A model generated the notes under the pieces. The model worked only from the letters and a program-made list of their open reading frames with translations. It searched no databases and had not been told where the DNA came from. Position numbers and translations under genes: made by a program. DNA of 32,799 nt from DAOOPX01 sp964653045 (GTDB lineage Bacteria > Patescibacteriota > Microgenomatia > UBA1400 > PJMF01): positions 1 through 32,799 of the forward strand of contig CAZZBW010000012.1 of assembly GCA_964653045.1 (NCBI GenBank), given 5' to 3'. Of the stretch, positions 14,518 to 21,975 are shown in pieces (positions within the stretch are counted from its first letter, which is position 1; every line of letters begins with the position of its first letter).

Positions 14518-15534
14518 ATGAAACTGAAAACGATCTTGATAATTTTGGTTGGTCTCACGGGAATTTTGACATCATTGCTGGTCGTGAATTTGTTTGCCGC
14601 GAATCAGCGACCCCAAATTACTAGCGTGATGCAATTGGCACAACCAGTACCCACTCCACTGCCCTCACCCACGCCAACTTCAGCTTGTGCTAACTTACTT
14701 TTTGGTGGCGATCTAATGTTTGATCGCCACATCAGAGAAAAGGCTCAAGCACGCGGCAGTTATGATTTTATTTTAGCGGGACTTGAAGATATATTGTTTC
14801 GCGCTGACGGAATTATTGCCAATTTGGAGGGGCCAGTAACTGATTTTCCTTCACGTAGCGTCGGCAGTGCCGTTGGTTCGACAAATAATTATTTTTTTAC
14901 CTTTAGCCCTGAAGTTGTCACCACGATGTTGGCACGTTGGCCGTTTTTTTTCAATTTGGGTAATAATCACATGTTAAATTTTGGCCAAGATGGATTAGAT
15001 CAAACATATCAGAACATCGAACAGTCAGCACTAAATTATTTTGGTTATGTCCAACCAAATCAGGCGTTACCAAGTTATGTAGTCCACAAGTTTAATGGTA
15101 TTAACGTCGGTTTAGTAAATTACAACCAATTTGTCACTGGTGGTCAGGAAAGAGTGGTGAGTGACCTCAAAACTATTCGTCCGTTAGTTGAAATTGTGAT
15201 TGTTTATGCGCATTGGGGCAATGAGTACGTGCCAGAAAATCAGGTGCAACGGCAGCTAGCACAGGAGTTTATTGATCTGGGCGCCGACCTGGTGGTCGGC
15301 GCCCACCCTCACGTCGTCCAAGGAAGCGAAGTTTATCAAGGTAAACAAATTTACTACTCGCTCGGTAACTTCGTTTTTGATCAGTACTTCCAACCCGAAG
15401 TCCAGCAGGGTTTGCTGGTTGAGGCTCGGCTGTGTCGCAACACAACTGAAGGATTCGGCTGGAAGTTCACCGAACACCCGACCAAAATTCTAAAAACTGG
15501 AGAAACAGTATTAGCTGAATCGCTTAACCAATAG
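14518..15534 (+). CDS. CapA-family (PgsA-like) membrane-anchored metallophosphatase-fold protein
   Basis: Product of 338 residues. Residues 5-28 form an N-terminal membrane anchor, followed by a Pro/Thr/Ser-rich linker (PVPTPLPSPTPTSAC) and the CapA domain: LLFGGDLMFDRHI, ANLEGPVTDF, FNLGNNHMLNFG, GLVNYNQF, VIVYAHWGNEY, LVVGAHPHVVQG and YYSLGNFVFDQ. CapA/PgsA domains have a calcineurin-like fold and are linked to poly-gamma-glutamate synthesis in Bacillus, but most family members, including those in organisms without capBC, have unknown roles at the cell surface. capB and capC are not in the window. The start is set by the -10 element 8 nt upstream. Confidence 0.88.
   Translation: MKLKTILIILVGLTGILTSLLVVNLFAANQRPQITSVMQLAQPVPTPLPSPTPTSACANLLFGGDLMFDRHIREKAQARGSYDFILAGLEDILFRADGIIANLEGPVTDFPSRSVGSAVGSTNNYFFTFSPEVVTTMLARWPFFFNLGNNHMLNFGQDGLDQTYQNIEQSALNYFGYVQPNQALPSYVVHKFNGINVGLVNYNQFVTGGQERVVSDLKTIRPLVEIVIVYAHWGNEYVPENQVQRQLAQEFIDLGADLVVGAHPHVVQGSEVYQGKQIYYSLGNFVFDQYFQPEVQQGLLVEARLCRNTTEGFGWKFTEHPTKILKTGETVLAESLNQ
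14705..14730. repeat. Perfect inverted repeat 9/8 inside the capA-like gene
   Basis: GTGGCGATC and GATCGCCAC around an 8-nt loop; encodes the conserved GGDLMFDRH metal motif. Confidence 0.8.
15278..15305. repeat. Perfect inverted repeat 12/4 inside the capA-like gene
   Basis: TGGGCGCCGACC and GGTCGGCGCCCA with loop TGGT; encodes LGADLVVGAHPH, the conserved His motif of the family. Confidence 0.93.
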
Positions 15535-15563
15535 CAGTCAAAACTGGAAAAATTTTGTTTTTG

Positions 15564-15647
15564 TGCCTCGGGAGGGAATCGAACCCACACAATATTGCTA
15601 TTATCAGATTTTAAGTCTGACGCGTCTACCAGTTCCGCCACCGAGGC
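15564..15647 (-). tRNA. tRNA-Leu(UAA)
   Basis: Minus strand, 84 nt including the discriminator A at 15564. Acceptor GCCTCGG pairs with CCGAGGC. The D-arm contains GGCGGAACTGGTAGACGC, typical of leucine tRNA. The anticodon arm CAGAC-TTAAAAT-CTG gives anticodon TAA, a class II variable arm follows, and the T-loop is TTCGATT. No CCA is encoded (A is followed by CAA). Confidence 0.95.
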
Positions 15648-15706
15648 ATAATTTGATCACCCGAATTATAACCCACTTTGGATAAAGTTAAATCAAGCTA
15701 TTTGTT

Positions 15707-15735
15707 CTGACAATTTATTTAATTGCCAGTAGAAT
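15707..15735 (+). promoter_or_regulatory. Promoter of the second MFS gene
   Basis: CTGACA (15707-15712), 17-bp spacer, TAGAAT (15730-15735). The -10 ends 12 nt before ATG 15748, so any leader is only a few nt long. Confidence 0.5.
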
Positions 15736-15747
15736 AAACAGTCTGAT

Positions 15748-16917
15748 ATGAAAATCATGTCCAAAACAATGCTAGTGCTAATGTTAGTGATGTTGGTGAA
15801 TGCCCTGAGTTATGGCACGATCATTCCCCTGCTTTATCCTTATGCCAGTAAATTCGGCATTGATGCCACGGGTTTGGGTTTGCTCATGGCTACTTACTCA
15901 GTTTTTCAGTTTCTGGCCACTCCTCTGATCGGTCGGTTATCCGATCGCTATGGTCGTAAACCTTTACTACTTCTTTGTTTAGTAGGAACCAGTATAAGCT
16001 TGGCTCTATTTGCTTCAGCGCAGTCGTTAGTGATGTTGTTTGTCGCTAGAATACTTGATGGTATCACTGGTGGCAACAACTCGGTCGCCCAGGCGGTAAT
16101 TGCTGATACTGTCAAGCCAGAAAAACGCGCCAAGTCTTTTGGCTTACTTGGCGCAGCATTTGGTTTTGGTTTTTTAATCGGTCCGGCTGTTGGCGGTTTG
16201 CTCAGCGGAATTAATCTAACCCTGCCTTTTTGGTTTGCATCAGGATTGGCTTTATTTGGTTCAATATTTGGCTTGATTTACCTGCCCGAAACAAATAAAA
16301 CTAAAATCCCGAAACAAGCAGCCAAGTTTACTTTGATTGATTGGCGGCAGCTTGCTGCCTCCACCAACAAACCTATCATTGGCTCACTGTTAATCGCAGG
16401 TTTCTTATTTTCCTTTGGCCAAAATATGTTCGTGATCGCTCTTCAATTGGTAACAGTTGATGTTTTGAGATTGACTACTTTTACGATTGGTATGATTTAT
16501 GCCGGCTATGGCTTAATGAATATCTTGATGCAGGCATTTGGAATACGTTTGCTTCTCAAATTTATGTCACCGGCCAAACTTTTGTCGTGGGGACTACTTA
16601 TTTCAATGGTGTTTCAGATGCTTTTGGGAATATCAATTCAGCCGTTCTGGTTTTTGCTCGTTTTGGCGGGCTTCACCCTGGTTCCACCCCTTTTCCCACT
16701 ATTTTCTAGTTTGATATCAGTTCAGTCTAAACCAGAAGAACAAGGTTTAATCTTGGGTGTCAGTCAATCATATATCTCTCTCGGTCAGATCGTTGGTCCG
16801 ATTGCGGCTGGATTTATTGGATCTTTTTCGCAACCCCTGATGTTCTTCATAGCTGGAGTAATGTTTTTATTTGCACGAATTGTGTTCAGTCGCTCTAGAG
16901 TGAAAAAGGGAGCATAG
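15748..16917 (+). CDS. MFS transporter, DHA1/TetA-like
   Basis: Product of 389 residues with twelve hydrophobic helices. The loop 2-3 motif is intact (GRLSDRYGRKPLLL, near residues 62-75), and ARILDGITGGNNSVAQAVIAD in parts (ARILDGITGG then AQAVIADTV) resembles motif C regions of TetA-type drug/proton antiporters. The second half repeats the pattern. Substrate unknown. It is unrelated in detail to the MFS protein at 6390-7571. It contains a 9/10 inverted repeat at 16127-16154. The following 70 bp hold a weak hairpin (TTGTCTTT at 16958 with AAAGACAA at 16976). Confidence 0.9.
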   Translation: MKIMSKTMLVLMLVMLVNALSYGTIIPLLYPYASKFGIDATGLGLLMATYSVFQFLATPLIGRLSDRYGRKPLLLLCLVGTSISLALFASAQSLVMLFVARILDGITGGNNSVAQAVIADTVKPEKRAKSFGLLGAAFGFGFLIGPAVGGLLSGINLTLPFWFASGLALFGSIFGLIYLPETNKTKIPKQAAKFTLIDWRQLAASTNKPIIGSLLIAGFLFSFGQNMFVIALQLVTVDVLRLTTFTIGMIYAGYGLMNILMQAFGIRLLLKFMSPAKLLSWGLLISMVFQMLLGISIQPFWFLLVLAGFTLVPPLFPLFSSLISVQSKPEEQGLILGVSQSYISLGQIVGPIAAGFIGSFSQPLMFFIAGVMFLFARIVFSRSRVKKGA

Positions 16918-16989
16918 AAATATTATTTCTCGGAAAGTCAATAAGGCGGATAACAAATTGTCTTTGGTCTTAGTGAAAGACAAGAGCTG

Positions 16990-17226
16990 GTGACGGTAAT
17001 CAGCTCGAACCTGTTTGGCCTGGACGACTATATCAGAACATATCTACTTGAGCATCCTGACATATCAATTAGCACTGCAATTAAAATCATTCTTCGTTAC
17101 TACACAACTCCTGAATTAATTCTACAACTGACCGAATTCAAAAACCATCTCAAGACTGTTGATTTCTGTTTGTTTCAGGAGGTTTTTGGTGAAATCTATA
17201 AAACCACAATATTGAGACATACTTAA
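16990..17226 (+). CDS. Small hypothetical protein, uncertain
   Basis: A possible 78-residue protein from GTG 16990; no ATG start is available. The composition looks protein-like (SISTAIKIILRYYTTPELILQLTEF), with an amphipathic helix, but there is no recognised domain and no convincing ribosome site. Base composition is AT-rich like the next gene, so the two may have arrived together. Confidence 0.35.
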   Translation: MTVISSNLFGLDDYIRTYLLEHPDISISTAIKIILRYYTTPELILQLTEFKNHLKTVDFCLFQEVFGEIYKTTILRHT

Positions 17227-17248
17227 ACATGCATGTTAATATTGATGT

Positions 17249-18001
17249 ATGGAAAAAGATGAAATAACAATAAGTTGGTACGGAAGGTGTTGTTTCCTTG
17301 TTCAGCTTGGGGATAAAAAGGTTTTATTTGACCCGTATGACATGTTCTGCAACGTAGATATCGGCCTTATTGATTCAGACATCTTACTTAGTAGTAGCAC
17401 TTGGCATGATCATGGGCACATAGGAGCATCGCCCGGATCTTGGATTTTTTCTTACCCAGGACAATATGAAAATCATGACATAAAGATAACTGGTATTGAA
17501 TCAAAAGAGGATCGAGGTACTCCAAACGTAATTTTTAATATTCAGCATCATGGATTTTCTATAACGAATTTTGCTGATTTTGGCCCAACACAGGAAAAAT
17601 ACTTTGACTCAAACATTACGAAAAACGAAATAGCTGTCTTAAAGAGTACAAACATTGCTTTTGTGAGAGCTATGATAGAAAGAGATAAAGTTGGTGAGAA
17701 TAATATTCATAATGAGAATTTCTTAAAATATTGCTCGCCACGTATTATTATTCCTGAACATTTCCTCCCTCGTGATTTTATAGATAAACAAATCCCAAAG
17801 GAGCAGAGAGAAAGATTTGAGCCAGCCAACATCATGATAGATGAGTTACCTGAGGCTATTGGTTATCCACTGACAGAAATTGAGAGTTACCAAGTAACTA
17901 TCAATAATGACGCTTTGAACAAGAGAGTTATATATAGATTTATGAAACTTCACCCACAGGTAGAATATAAAAAAGAATTTTACTTAAAAAGAAATTGGTG
18001 A
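17249..18001 (+). CDS. Metallo-beta-lactamase-fold protein (UlaG-like) with degraded metal site
   Basis: Product of 250 residues. The first strands match the MBL fold (ITISWYGRCCFLVQLG, KVLFDPYD, DILLSSST). NVIFNIQHHGFSITNFADFG resembles the later strand region where family members read hLGDlG, and IIIPEHF the late IPMHY motif. The usual HxHxDH metal motif is replaced by WHDHGHIG, so the metal site is altered and classic hydrolase activity is doubtful. The gene is clearly AT-richer than neighbours (roughly 31-35% GC in the stretches I counted), suggesting transfer. TAATAT (17237-17242) ends 6 nt before the ATG. The last codons overlap a tRNA-like fragment. Confidence 0.68.
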   Translation: MEKDEITISWYGRCCFLVQLGDKKVLFDPYDMFCNVDIGLIDSDILLSSSTWHDHGHIGASPGSWIFSYPGQYENHDIKITGIESKEDRGTPNVIFNIQHHGFSITNFADFGPTQEKYFDSNITKNEIAVLKSTNIAFVRAMIERDKVGENNIHNENFLKYCSPRIIIPEHFLPRDFIDKQIPKEQRERFEPANIMIDELPEAIGYPLTEIESYQVTINNDALNKRVIYRFMKLHPQVEYKKEFYLKRNW

Positions 18002-18045
18002 ATACGGCTTAACTTTCACTGTAGGTTCGATTCCTATCACCAGTA
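17994..18045 (+). pseudogene. Truncated tRNA-like sequence (acceptor plus T-arm)
   Basis: ATTGGTG (17994-18000) can pair with CACCAGT (18038-18044). A T-arm with GTAGG, loop TTCGATT and CCTAT lies at 18021-18037, followed by discriminator A 18045. Only 20 nt separate acceptor and T-arm, so D and anticodon arms are missing. It is probably a tRNA remnant, overlapping the end of the AT-rich gene. Confidence 0.45.
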
Positions 18046-18120
18046 TTGCAACTTTCCAGGCTAACGCAACTTATGTAAAAAACGTGGATCGAACTCAGGG
18101 AAAGATAGATTTCTTGGCTA

Positions 18121-18147
18121 AAAACGAAAAAACCGGACGTTTGTCCG
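18121..18147 (-). terminator. Rho-independent terminator of tRNA-Gly
   Basis: On the minus strand the hairpin CGGAC-AAAC-GTCCG is followed by GTTTTTTCGTTTT, a few nt after the tRNA CCA end. Confidence 0.75.
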
Positions 18148-18150
18148 ATA

Positions 18151-18225
18151 TGGAGCGGGTGAAGGGAGTCGAACCCTCGTCACCAGTTTGGAAAACTGGA
18201 GCTCTGACCGTTGAGCTACACCCGC
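18151..18225 (-). tRNA. tRNA-Gly(UCC) with encoded CCA
   Basis: Acceptor GCGGGTG pairs with CACCCGC. The anticodon arm CCAGT-TTTCCAA-ACTGG gives TCC, the T-loop is TTCGACT, the discriminator is T, and CCA is encoded at 18153-18151. The other two clear tRNA genes in the window lack CCA. Confidence 0.95.
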
Positions 18226-18317
18226 AGTGATGTGGAGTTCAGGTTGTTAAGATAGCCGATTGTAGCAAATAATTGACCAAAAATCAGTAATGGACTATTG
18301 AATTAATAAATATTTGC

Positions 18318-18323
18318 TATACT
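18318..18323 (+). promoter_or_regulatory. -10 element of the cation exchanger
   Basis: TATACT ending 9 nt before ATG 18333; no Shine-Dalgarno sequence, so a leaderless start is likely. Confidence 0.5.
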
Positions 18324-18332
18324 GATCTAGGT

Positions 18333-19280
18333 ATGAGTTTAAGCCTGCTGATTTTTCTTCTGTCTTTTGGCGGAGTGTGGTTTGGGTCGGGGTTGGCGAT
18401 CCGCTCGATTCAGCGGATCGCCCACGGGTTGCGAATCTCTTCTTTCGCCGTGTCATTTCTAATTCTCGGTTTTTTTACTTCACTTGGTGAGTTGTCAGTA
18501 GGTGTCAATGCGGTGATAAACAACGACCCAGAAATATTTGTTGGCAATCTAATAGGGGCATCAATTGTGATTTTTATGCTGATCATTCCCCTGCTGGCAA
18601 TTACTGAAAAAAAAGTGGCTTTGAATAATGCCTTGCGCGGACGCCGGATTCTTTTTCCCTTAGTCGCTACTGCGGTTCCGGTATTGGTGTCACTCAATGG
18701 CGAGGTAGATTGGCTAGATGGCGTGTTTGCTCTCTCTGCCTTTTTTATTTCTAGCGTCATGACTCAAACTAAGCAAAACATACTTGAAAAAGCGACTAAC
18801 TTCTTCAAACACAAACGATTTAGTCTGAGAATTGAGCTACTTAAGGTGTTTTTAGGAGTGTCGGCTGTTTTTCTTGCTAGTCACCTGATAGTTCAAGAGA
18901 CATTAGTGCTTTCTGAGATGTTTAATCTCTCGCCGTTTTTCATCAGTTTGCTATTTATTGCCTTGGGTACAAATTTACCAGAGTTATCGTTGGTTATAAG
19001 ATCGTTATTTATGAGAGACAAACAAGTGGCCTTTGGTAATTACTTGGGTTCGGCGGTAATGAACACTGGTCTTTTTGGGGTTTTTACCCTTTGGTATGGC
19101 CAACCAATTTTATTAACAAACAGCTACTTAATCAGTCTGGTTTTTTCTGTACTTGGACTAGTCCTGTTTTACTTTTTCGCCAAAAGCAAGTACACTTTAA
19201 CCAGATTAGAAGGCTTAGTACTTCTTAGTTTATACGTTTTATTTATCTTCAGCGAGTTTTTTGTTCATCGTGGCAATTAG
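18333..19280 (+). CDS. CaCA-family sodium/calcium exchanger-like membrane protein
   Basis: Product of 315 residues with about ten hydrophobic helices in two homologous halves. The alpha-1 repeat shows FLILGFFTSLGELSVG and GNLIGASIV. The alpha-2 repeat shows FIALGTNLPELSLVIRS and GNYLGSAVMNTG, where the acidic residue after T-N-L-P is the ion ligand in this superfamily. In the first repeat the usual S/T-x-P-E is S-L-G-E, so the Pro is lost but the Glu kept. Family members exchange Ca2+ (or other cations) for Na+, H+ or K+. The central loop is short and basic (NFFKHKRFSLRIE). An 11/6 inverted repeat lies near the start of the gene. Confidence 0.88.
   Translation: MSLSLLIFLLSFGGVWFGSGLAIRSIQRIAHGLRISSFAVSFLILGFFTSLGELSVGVNAVINNDPEIFVGNLIGASIVIFMLIIPLLAITEKKVALNNALRGRRILFPLVATAVPVLVSLNGEVDWLDGVFALSAFFISSVMTQTKQNILEKATNFFKHKRFSLRIELLKVFLGVSAVFLASHLIVQETLVLSEMFNLSPFFISLLFIALGTNLPELSLVIRSLFMRDKQVAFGNYLGSAVMNTGLFGVFTLWYGQPILLTNSYLISLVFSVLGLVLFYFFAKSKYTLTRLEGLVLLSLYVLFIFSEFFVHRGN
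18395..18422. repeat. Perfect inverted repeat 11/6 inside the exchanger gene
   Basis: GGCGATCCGCT and AGCGGATCGCC around CGATTC; encodes LAIRSIQRIAHG. Confidence 0.9.
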
Positions 19281-19343
19281 GATATTTTTTTACGAAAATT
19301 AGATTTTTTTCTTGAGTTTTTTGATGTACAATCTATGTTAATT

Positions 19344-19440
19344 CGGAGAGTAGTTCAGCCCGCCTGCATCGCTGTGCGAAGCACTGCGGGCAGGATGGCT
19401 AGAGTATCCCGACTTGTCGGGAGGGTAGCAGGTTATAATG
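19344..19440 (+). pseudogene. Broken tRNA-Pro copy interrupted by two hairpins
   Basis: CGGAGAGTAGTTCAG (19344-19358) matches the start of the intact tRNA-Pro with one change. A GC-rich hairpin insert follows (19359-19392; outer CCTGC/GCAGG, inner GTGC-GAA-GCAC), then GGATGGCTAGAGTA matching the D-arm end. Where the anticodon arm should be stands TCCCGA-CTTG-TCGGGA (19407-19422), followed by GGGTAGCAGGTT, similar to the variable and T-arm start. The copy then stops; TATAAT at 19434-19439 can serve as the -10 of the intact tRNA. Confidence 0.7.
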
Positions 19441-19464
19441 TAGGTGTTAGGTCAGGAACAGAAA

Positions 19465-19538
19465 CGGAGAGTAGCTCAGATGGCTAGAGTACGCGCTTTG
19501 GGAGCGCGGGGTCGCAGGTTCGAGTCCTGTCTCTCCGA
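19465..19538 (+). tRNA. tRNA-Pro(UGG)
   Basis: 74 nt. Acceptor CGGAGAG pairs with CTCTCCG; the D-arm is GCTC...GAGT; the anticodon arm CGCGC-TTTGGGA-GCGCG gives TGG; the T-arm is GCAGG-TTCGAGT-CCTGT; discriminator A. The C1-G72 first pair fits bacterial proline tRNA. No CCA is encoded (ACAG follows). Confidence 0.95.
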
Positions 19539-19581
19539 CAGAGCGAAGCGAAAGGAGGTAGTAGACAAGACGAGAAGTTTA

Positions 19582-19614
19582 TCCCGCTAAGCGGGAAGTC
19601 CTGTCTCTCCGACA
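19582..19614 (+). repeat. Hairpin joined to an exact copy of the tRNA-Pro 3' end
   Basis: TCCCGC-TAA-GCGGGA (19582-19596) is followed by 18 bp (19597-19614, AGTCCTGTCTCTCCGACA) identical to tRNA positions 19523-19540. The hairpin stands where the first part of the T-arm would be. A T-run follows (19615-19621). Confidence 0.85.
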
Positions 19615-19657
19615 ATTTTTTTAACATTATCTAAAGCAACTAGAAAGGACATGATCT

Positions 19658-21958
19658 ATGCAAGATCAAGAAGTGTCTCAGCCAGTAGTTGTTGAAAATC
19701 ATCCTCCGAAAGCAAATTCAAAATTAATTGCAGGTTCATTGATTGTGATAGTAGCGGTTGTTGCAGTTGGTATTGTTGCCAGGATTTTTTCTTTGTCTCA
19801 ACCTCAATTCGATCCCAATGAAGCTAACAAAAAAACAGCTCTATCTGACCAGCTGCAACAACCACTGATTGCCCAGGCACAAGGATTTGCTACTTATGTG
19901 GAGGCACCGTTTGATTTGAAGCTGGCAGTTGCAGATTACTCGGTAAATCAAAATTTTTCTAATGTTGAAAATGCACAAACATTCACTTTTTCTGATAAAG
20001 AAAAAGGATTGATGACAAAAAATGCGTTTGTGGTTCGTCCAAGTTACCACAGCGAGTTTTTTCCGCTTTATGAGTCTAACCGATACGAGTATATTCCCAA
20101 CTTTATTACCACCGACTCAGTTCTTCATAATTACCACTTAATGTTCGATTATTTATTGAAAAATCTGGAGGAAGAAAAACTCGCTGACGAACTGAGCTCA
20201 TTAACCACTCGCATGCTTGATCGATCGTTGGCCGATTATCAGAAATTAACTGGGACTGAGTGGGAAAATGCGGCGAAACGAAATGTGGGCTTTTTTGCGG
20301 TCGCAAAAAAGCTGATCGATCCCGCCTCTACTCCCCCATCACTGGTTACCAATCAAGTTAATAAAGAGCTAGAGATGATTGAGGCGCATCAAGGAATAGA
20401 AAAGTCAGAAGTGATGAACATTGGTTTGGCTCAAAGTGACGAAGCCGATGCGCTAATGGAAGACTACTCGCAGTATGTGCCAAGAGGGCATTACGACAAA
20501 TCTGATCAGCTCAAGGCCTACTTCAAAGCGATGATGTGGTACGGGCGGTTAAGCTTCCGGATGAAGATGAGTGATGAAGTCAAGTCAGCCACCCTAATTA
20601 CTTTGGCACTGAACGAAAGCGAGAATGAAAAGAGTTGGAACACCCTTTATGAACCCATCAACTTTTTTGTCGGTAAAAGTGATGATATTACTTATTATCA
20701 ATTCAAGGAAATTGTGGCGAAAGTATACGCCGAGAGCGCAACCCCCGAGTCGTTACAAGAAAAAAATGAACAAAATTGGGTGAATTTTATAGCTGAAGTA
20801 GAAAAATTAGAACCACCACAAATCAACTCTATGCCAATTTTTGATGCTTCAATTAAAGAAGACAGAGAGAATGAAATTAAAGGTTTCCGATTTATGGGTC
20901 AACGATTCACCATCGATGCCGCAATATTTCAGCGATTAATTTATCGCGAAGTTGGGGACACAACTCAGACATGCGCCAACTTCAAACCAAACGAAACCAG
21001 TTGCGATAGTGGCGCGCGCTGCCTACCCAGTGGTTTAGATATTCCAGCAGCAATGGGCTCGGCTGAAGCCAAGCAAATATTAGCAGCAGCTGGAGAAACT
21101 AAATACGCTTGTTTCAACGAGAATCTAGAAAAAATGAGCCAGTACTTGACTGGATTGGATCAAACAATCTGGACCCAAAATTTGTATTGGGGTTGGCTGT
21201 ACCAACTCTTGCCGCTGCTGGAGACGAAGGGAGAGGGATACCCGGCTTTTATGCAAAATCAAGCTTGGGCGAGGAAAGAGCTCAACACCTACTTAGGCAG
21301 TTGGTCGCAACTGAAGCATGACACCATTCTTTATGCTAAGCAGGTATATGCAGAAATGGGAGGTATGGCGCCTGAAGATAAAGACGATCGAGGGTATGTT
21401 GAGCCTAATCCACAAGTTTATGCCAGAGTTGGTGCTTTAATCAGAATGACCAGCGATGGTTTGGAATCTCGAGGGCTGTTGTCTGAGGCGATGAAAGAAA
21501 ACTTGGGGATTATGAAGCTGCTGGTCAGTTCATTGCAGACAATTTCGCTTAAAGAGCTAAAAAATGAGTCGCTCACTGCTGAGGAGTACGAGCTAATACG
21601 CTCGTACGGCGGACAGTTAGAGCATTTTTGGTTGGAAGTAAATAAAAACGAGCCAACGTTTAAAGAATCTTCGTCTCAAAGAGATTATTTGGGAGAAAAT
21701 CCAGCAGCAATCATTGCTGATGTAGTCACTGATCCTAACGGTGAAGTGTTGGAAGTGGGAACGGGCGACATTTCTGAAATTTATGTGGTGGTGCCGATAG
21801 ATGGTAAGCTGAGAGTAGCAAAGGGAGGAGTGTATTCATATTATGAGTTTAATTGGCCACTGAGTGATCGTTTGACCGACAAAAAATGGCGTGAAATGTT
21901 GCACTCGGAGCAAAAACCGGAAATGCCAAGCTGGACAGAAGCGTTTGTAGCCAAGTAA
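19658..21958 (+). CDS. DUF3160-family membrane-anchored extracellular protein
   Basis: Product of 766 residues. The N-terminus is cytoplasmic and Pro-rich, one membrane helix lies near residues 24-46, and a large outside domain follows. The DUF3160 pattern is recognisable: YESNRYEYIPNFITTDSVLHNYH-like at about 137-160, then YVPRGHYDKSDQL and FKAMMWYGRLSFR near 269-295. Five Cys residues cluster near 447-488 (TCANF, TSCDSG, RCLPSG, YACFNE), suggesting disulphides. C-terminal GGQLEHFW and VVPIDGKLRVAKGGVYSYYEF end the domain. Function unknown. AAAGGA lies 9 nt before the ATG, one of the few clear ribosome sites here. It contains an 11/2 inverted repeat at 20289-20312. The VCBS-like gene follows at once. 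Confidence 0.82.
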   Translation: MQDQEVSQPVVVENHPPKANSKLIAGSLIVIVAVVAVGIVARIFSLSQPQFDPNEANKKTALSDQLQQPLIAQAQGFATYVEAPFDLKLAVADYSVNQNFSNVENAQTFTFSDKEKGLMTKNAFVVRPSYHSEFFPLYESNRYEYIPNFITTDSVLHNYHLMFDYLLKNLEEEKLADELSSLTTRMLDRSLADYQKLTGTEWENAAKRNVGFFAVAKKLIDPASTPPSLVTNQVNKELEMIEAHQGIEKSEVMNIGLAQSDEADALMEDYSQYVPRGHYDKSDQLKAYFKAMMWYGRLSFRMKMSDEVKSATLITLALNESENEKSWNTLYEPINFFVGKSDDITYYQFKEIVAKVYAESATPESLQEKNEQNWVNFIAEVEKLEPPQINSMPIFDASIKEDRENEIKGFRFMGQRFTIDAAIFQRLIYREVGDTTQTCANFKPNETSCDSGARCLPSGLDIPAAMGSAEAKQILAAAGETKYACFNENLEKMSQYLTGLDQTIWTQNLYWGWLYQLLPLLETKGEGYPAFMQNQAWARKELNTYLGSWSQLKHDTILYAKQVYAEMGGMAPEDKDDRGYVEPNPQVYARVGALIRMTSDGLESRGLLSEAMKENLGIMKLLVSSLQTISLKELKNESLTAEEYELIRSYGGQLEHFWLEVNKNEPTFKESSSQRDYLGENPAAIIADVVTDPNGEVLEVGTGDISEIYVVVPIDGKLRVAKGGVYSYYEFNWPLSDRLTDKKWREMLHSEQKPEMPSWTEAFVAK
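20289..20312. repeat. Perfect inverted repeat 11/2 inside the DUF3160 gene
   Basis: GCTTTTTTGCG and CGCAAAAAAGC around GT; encodes GFFAVAKKL. It shows that the repeats are not only GC-rich. Confidence 0.9.
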
Positions 21959-21975
21959 TCGTGGTGAATAATGGC

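Noticed and set aside
16987..16993. 5' half of a tRNA matching the fragment at 17994-18045
   Set aside because: GCTGGTG could pair with CACCAGT, but the following bases do not form a D-arm, and ATTGGTG close to the fragment is a better partner.
19344..19614. CRISPR array
   Set aside because: Repeated pieces are tRNA parts and hairpins of different lengths; there are no regular repeats and spacers and no cas gene.
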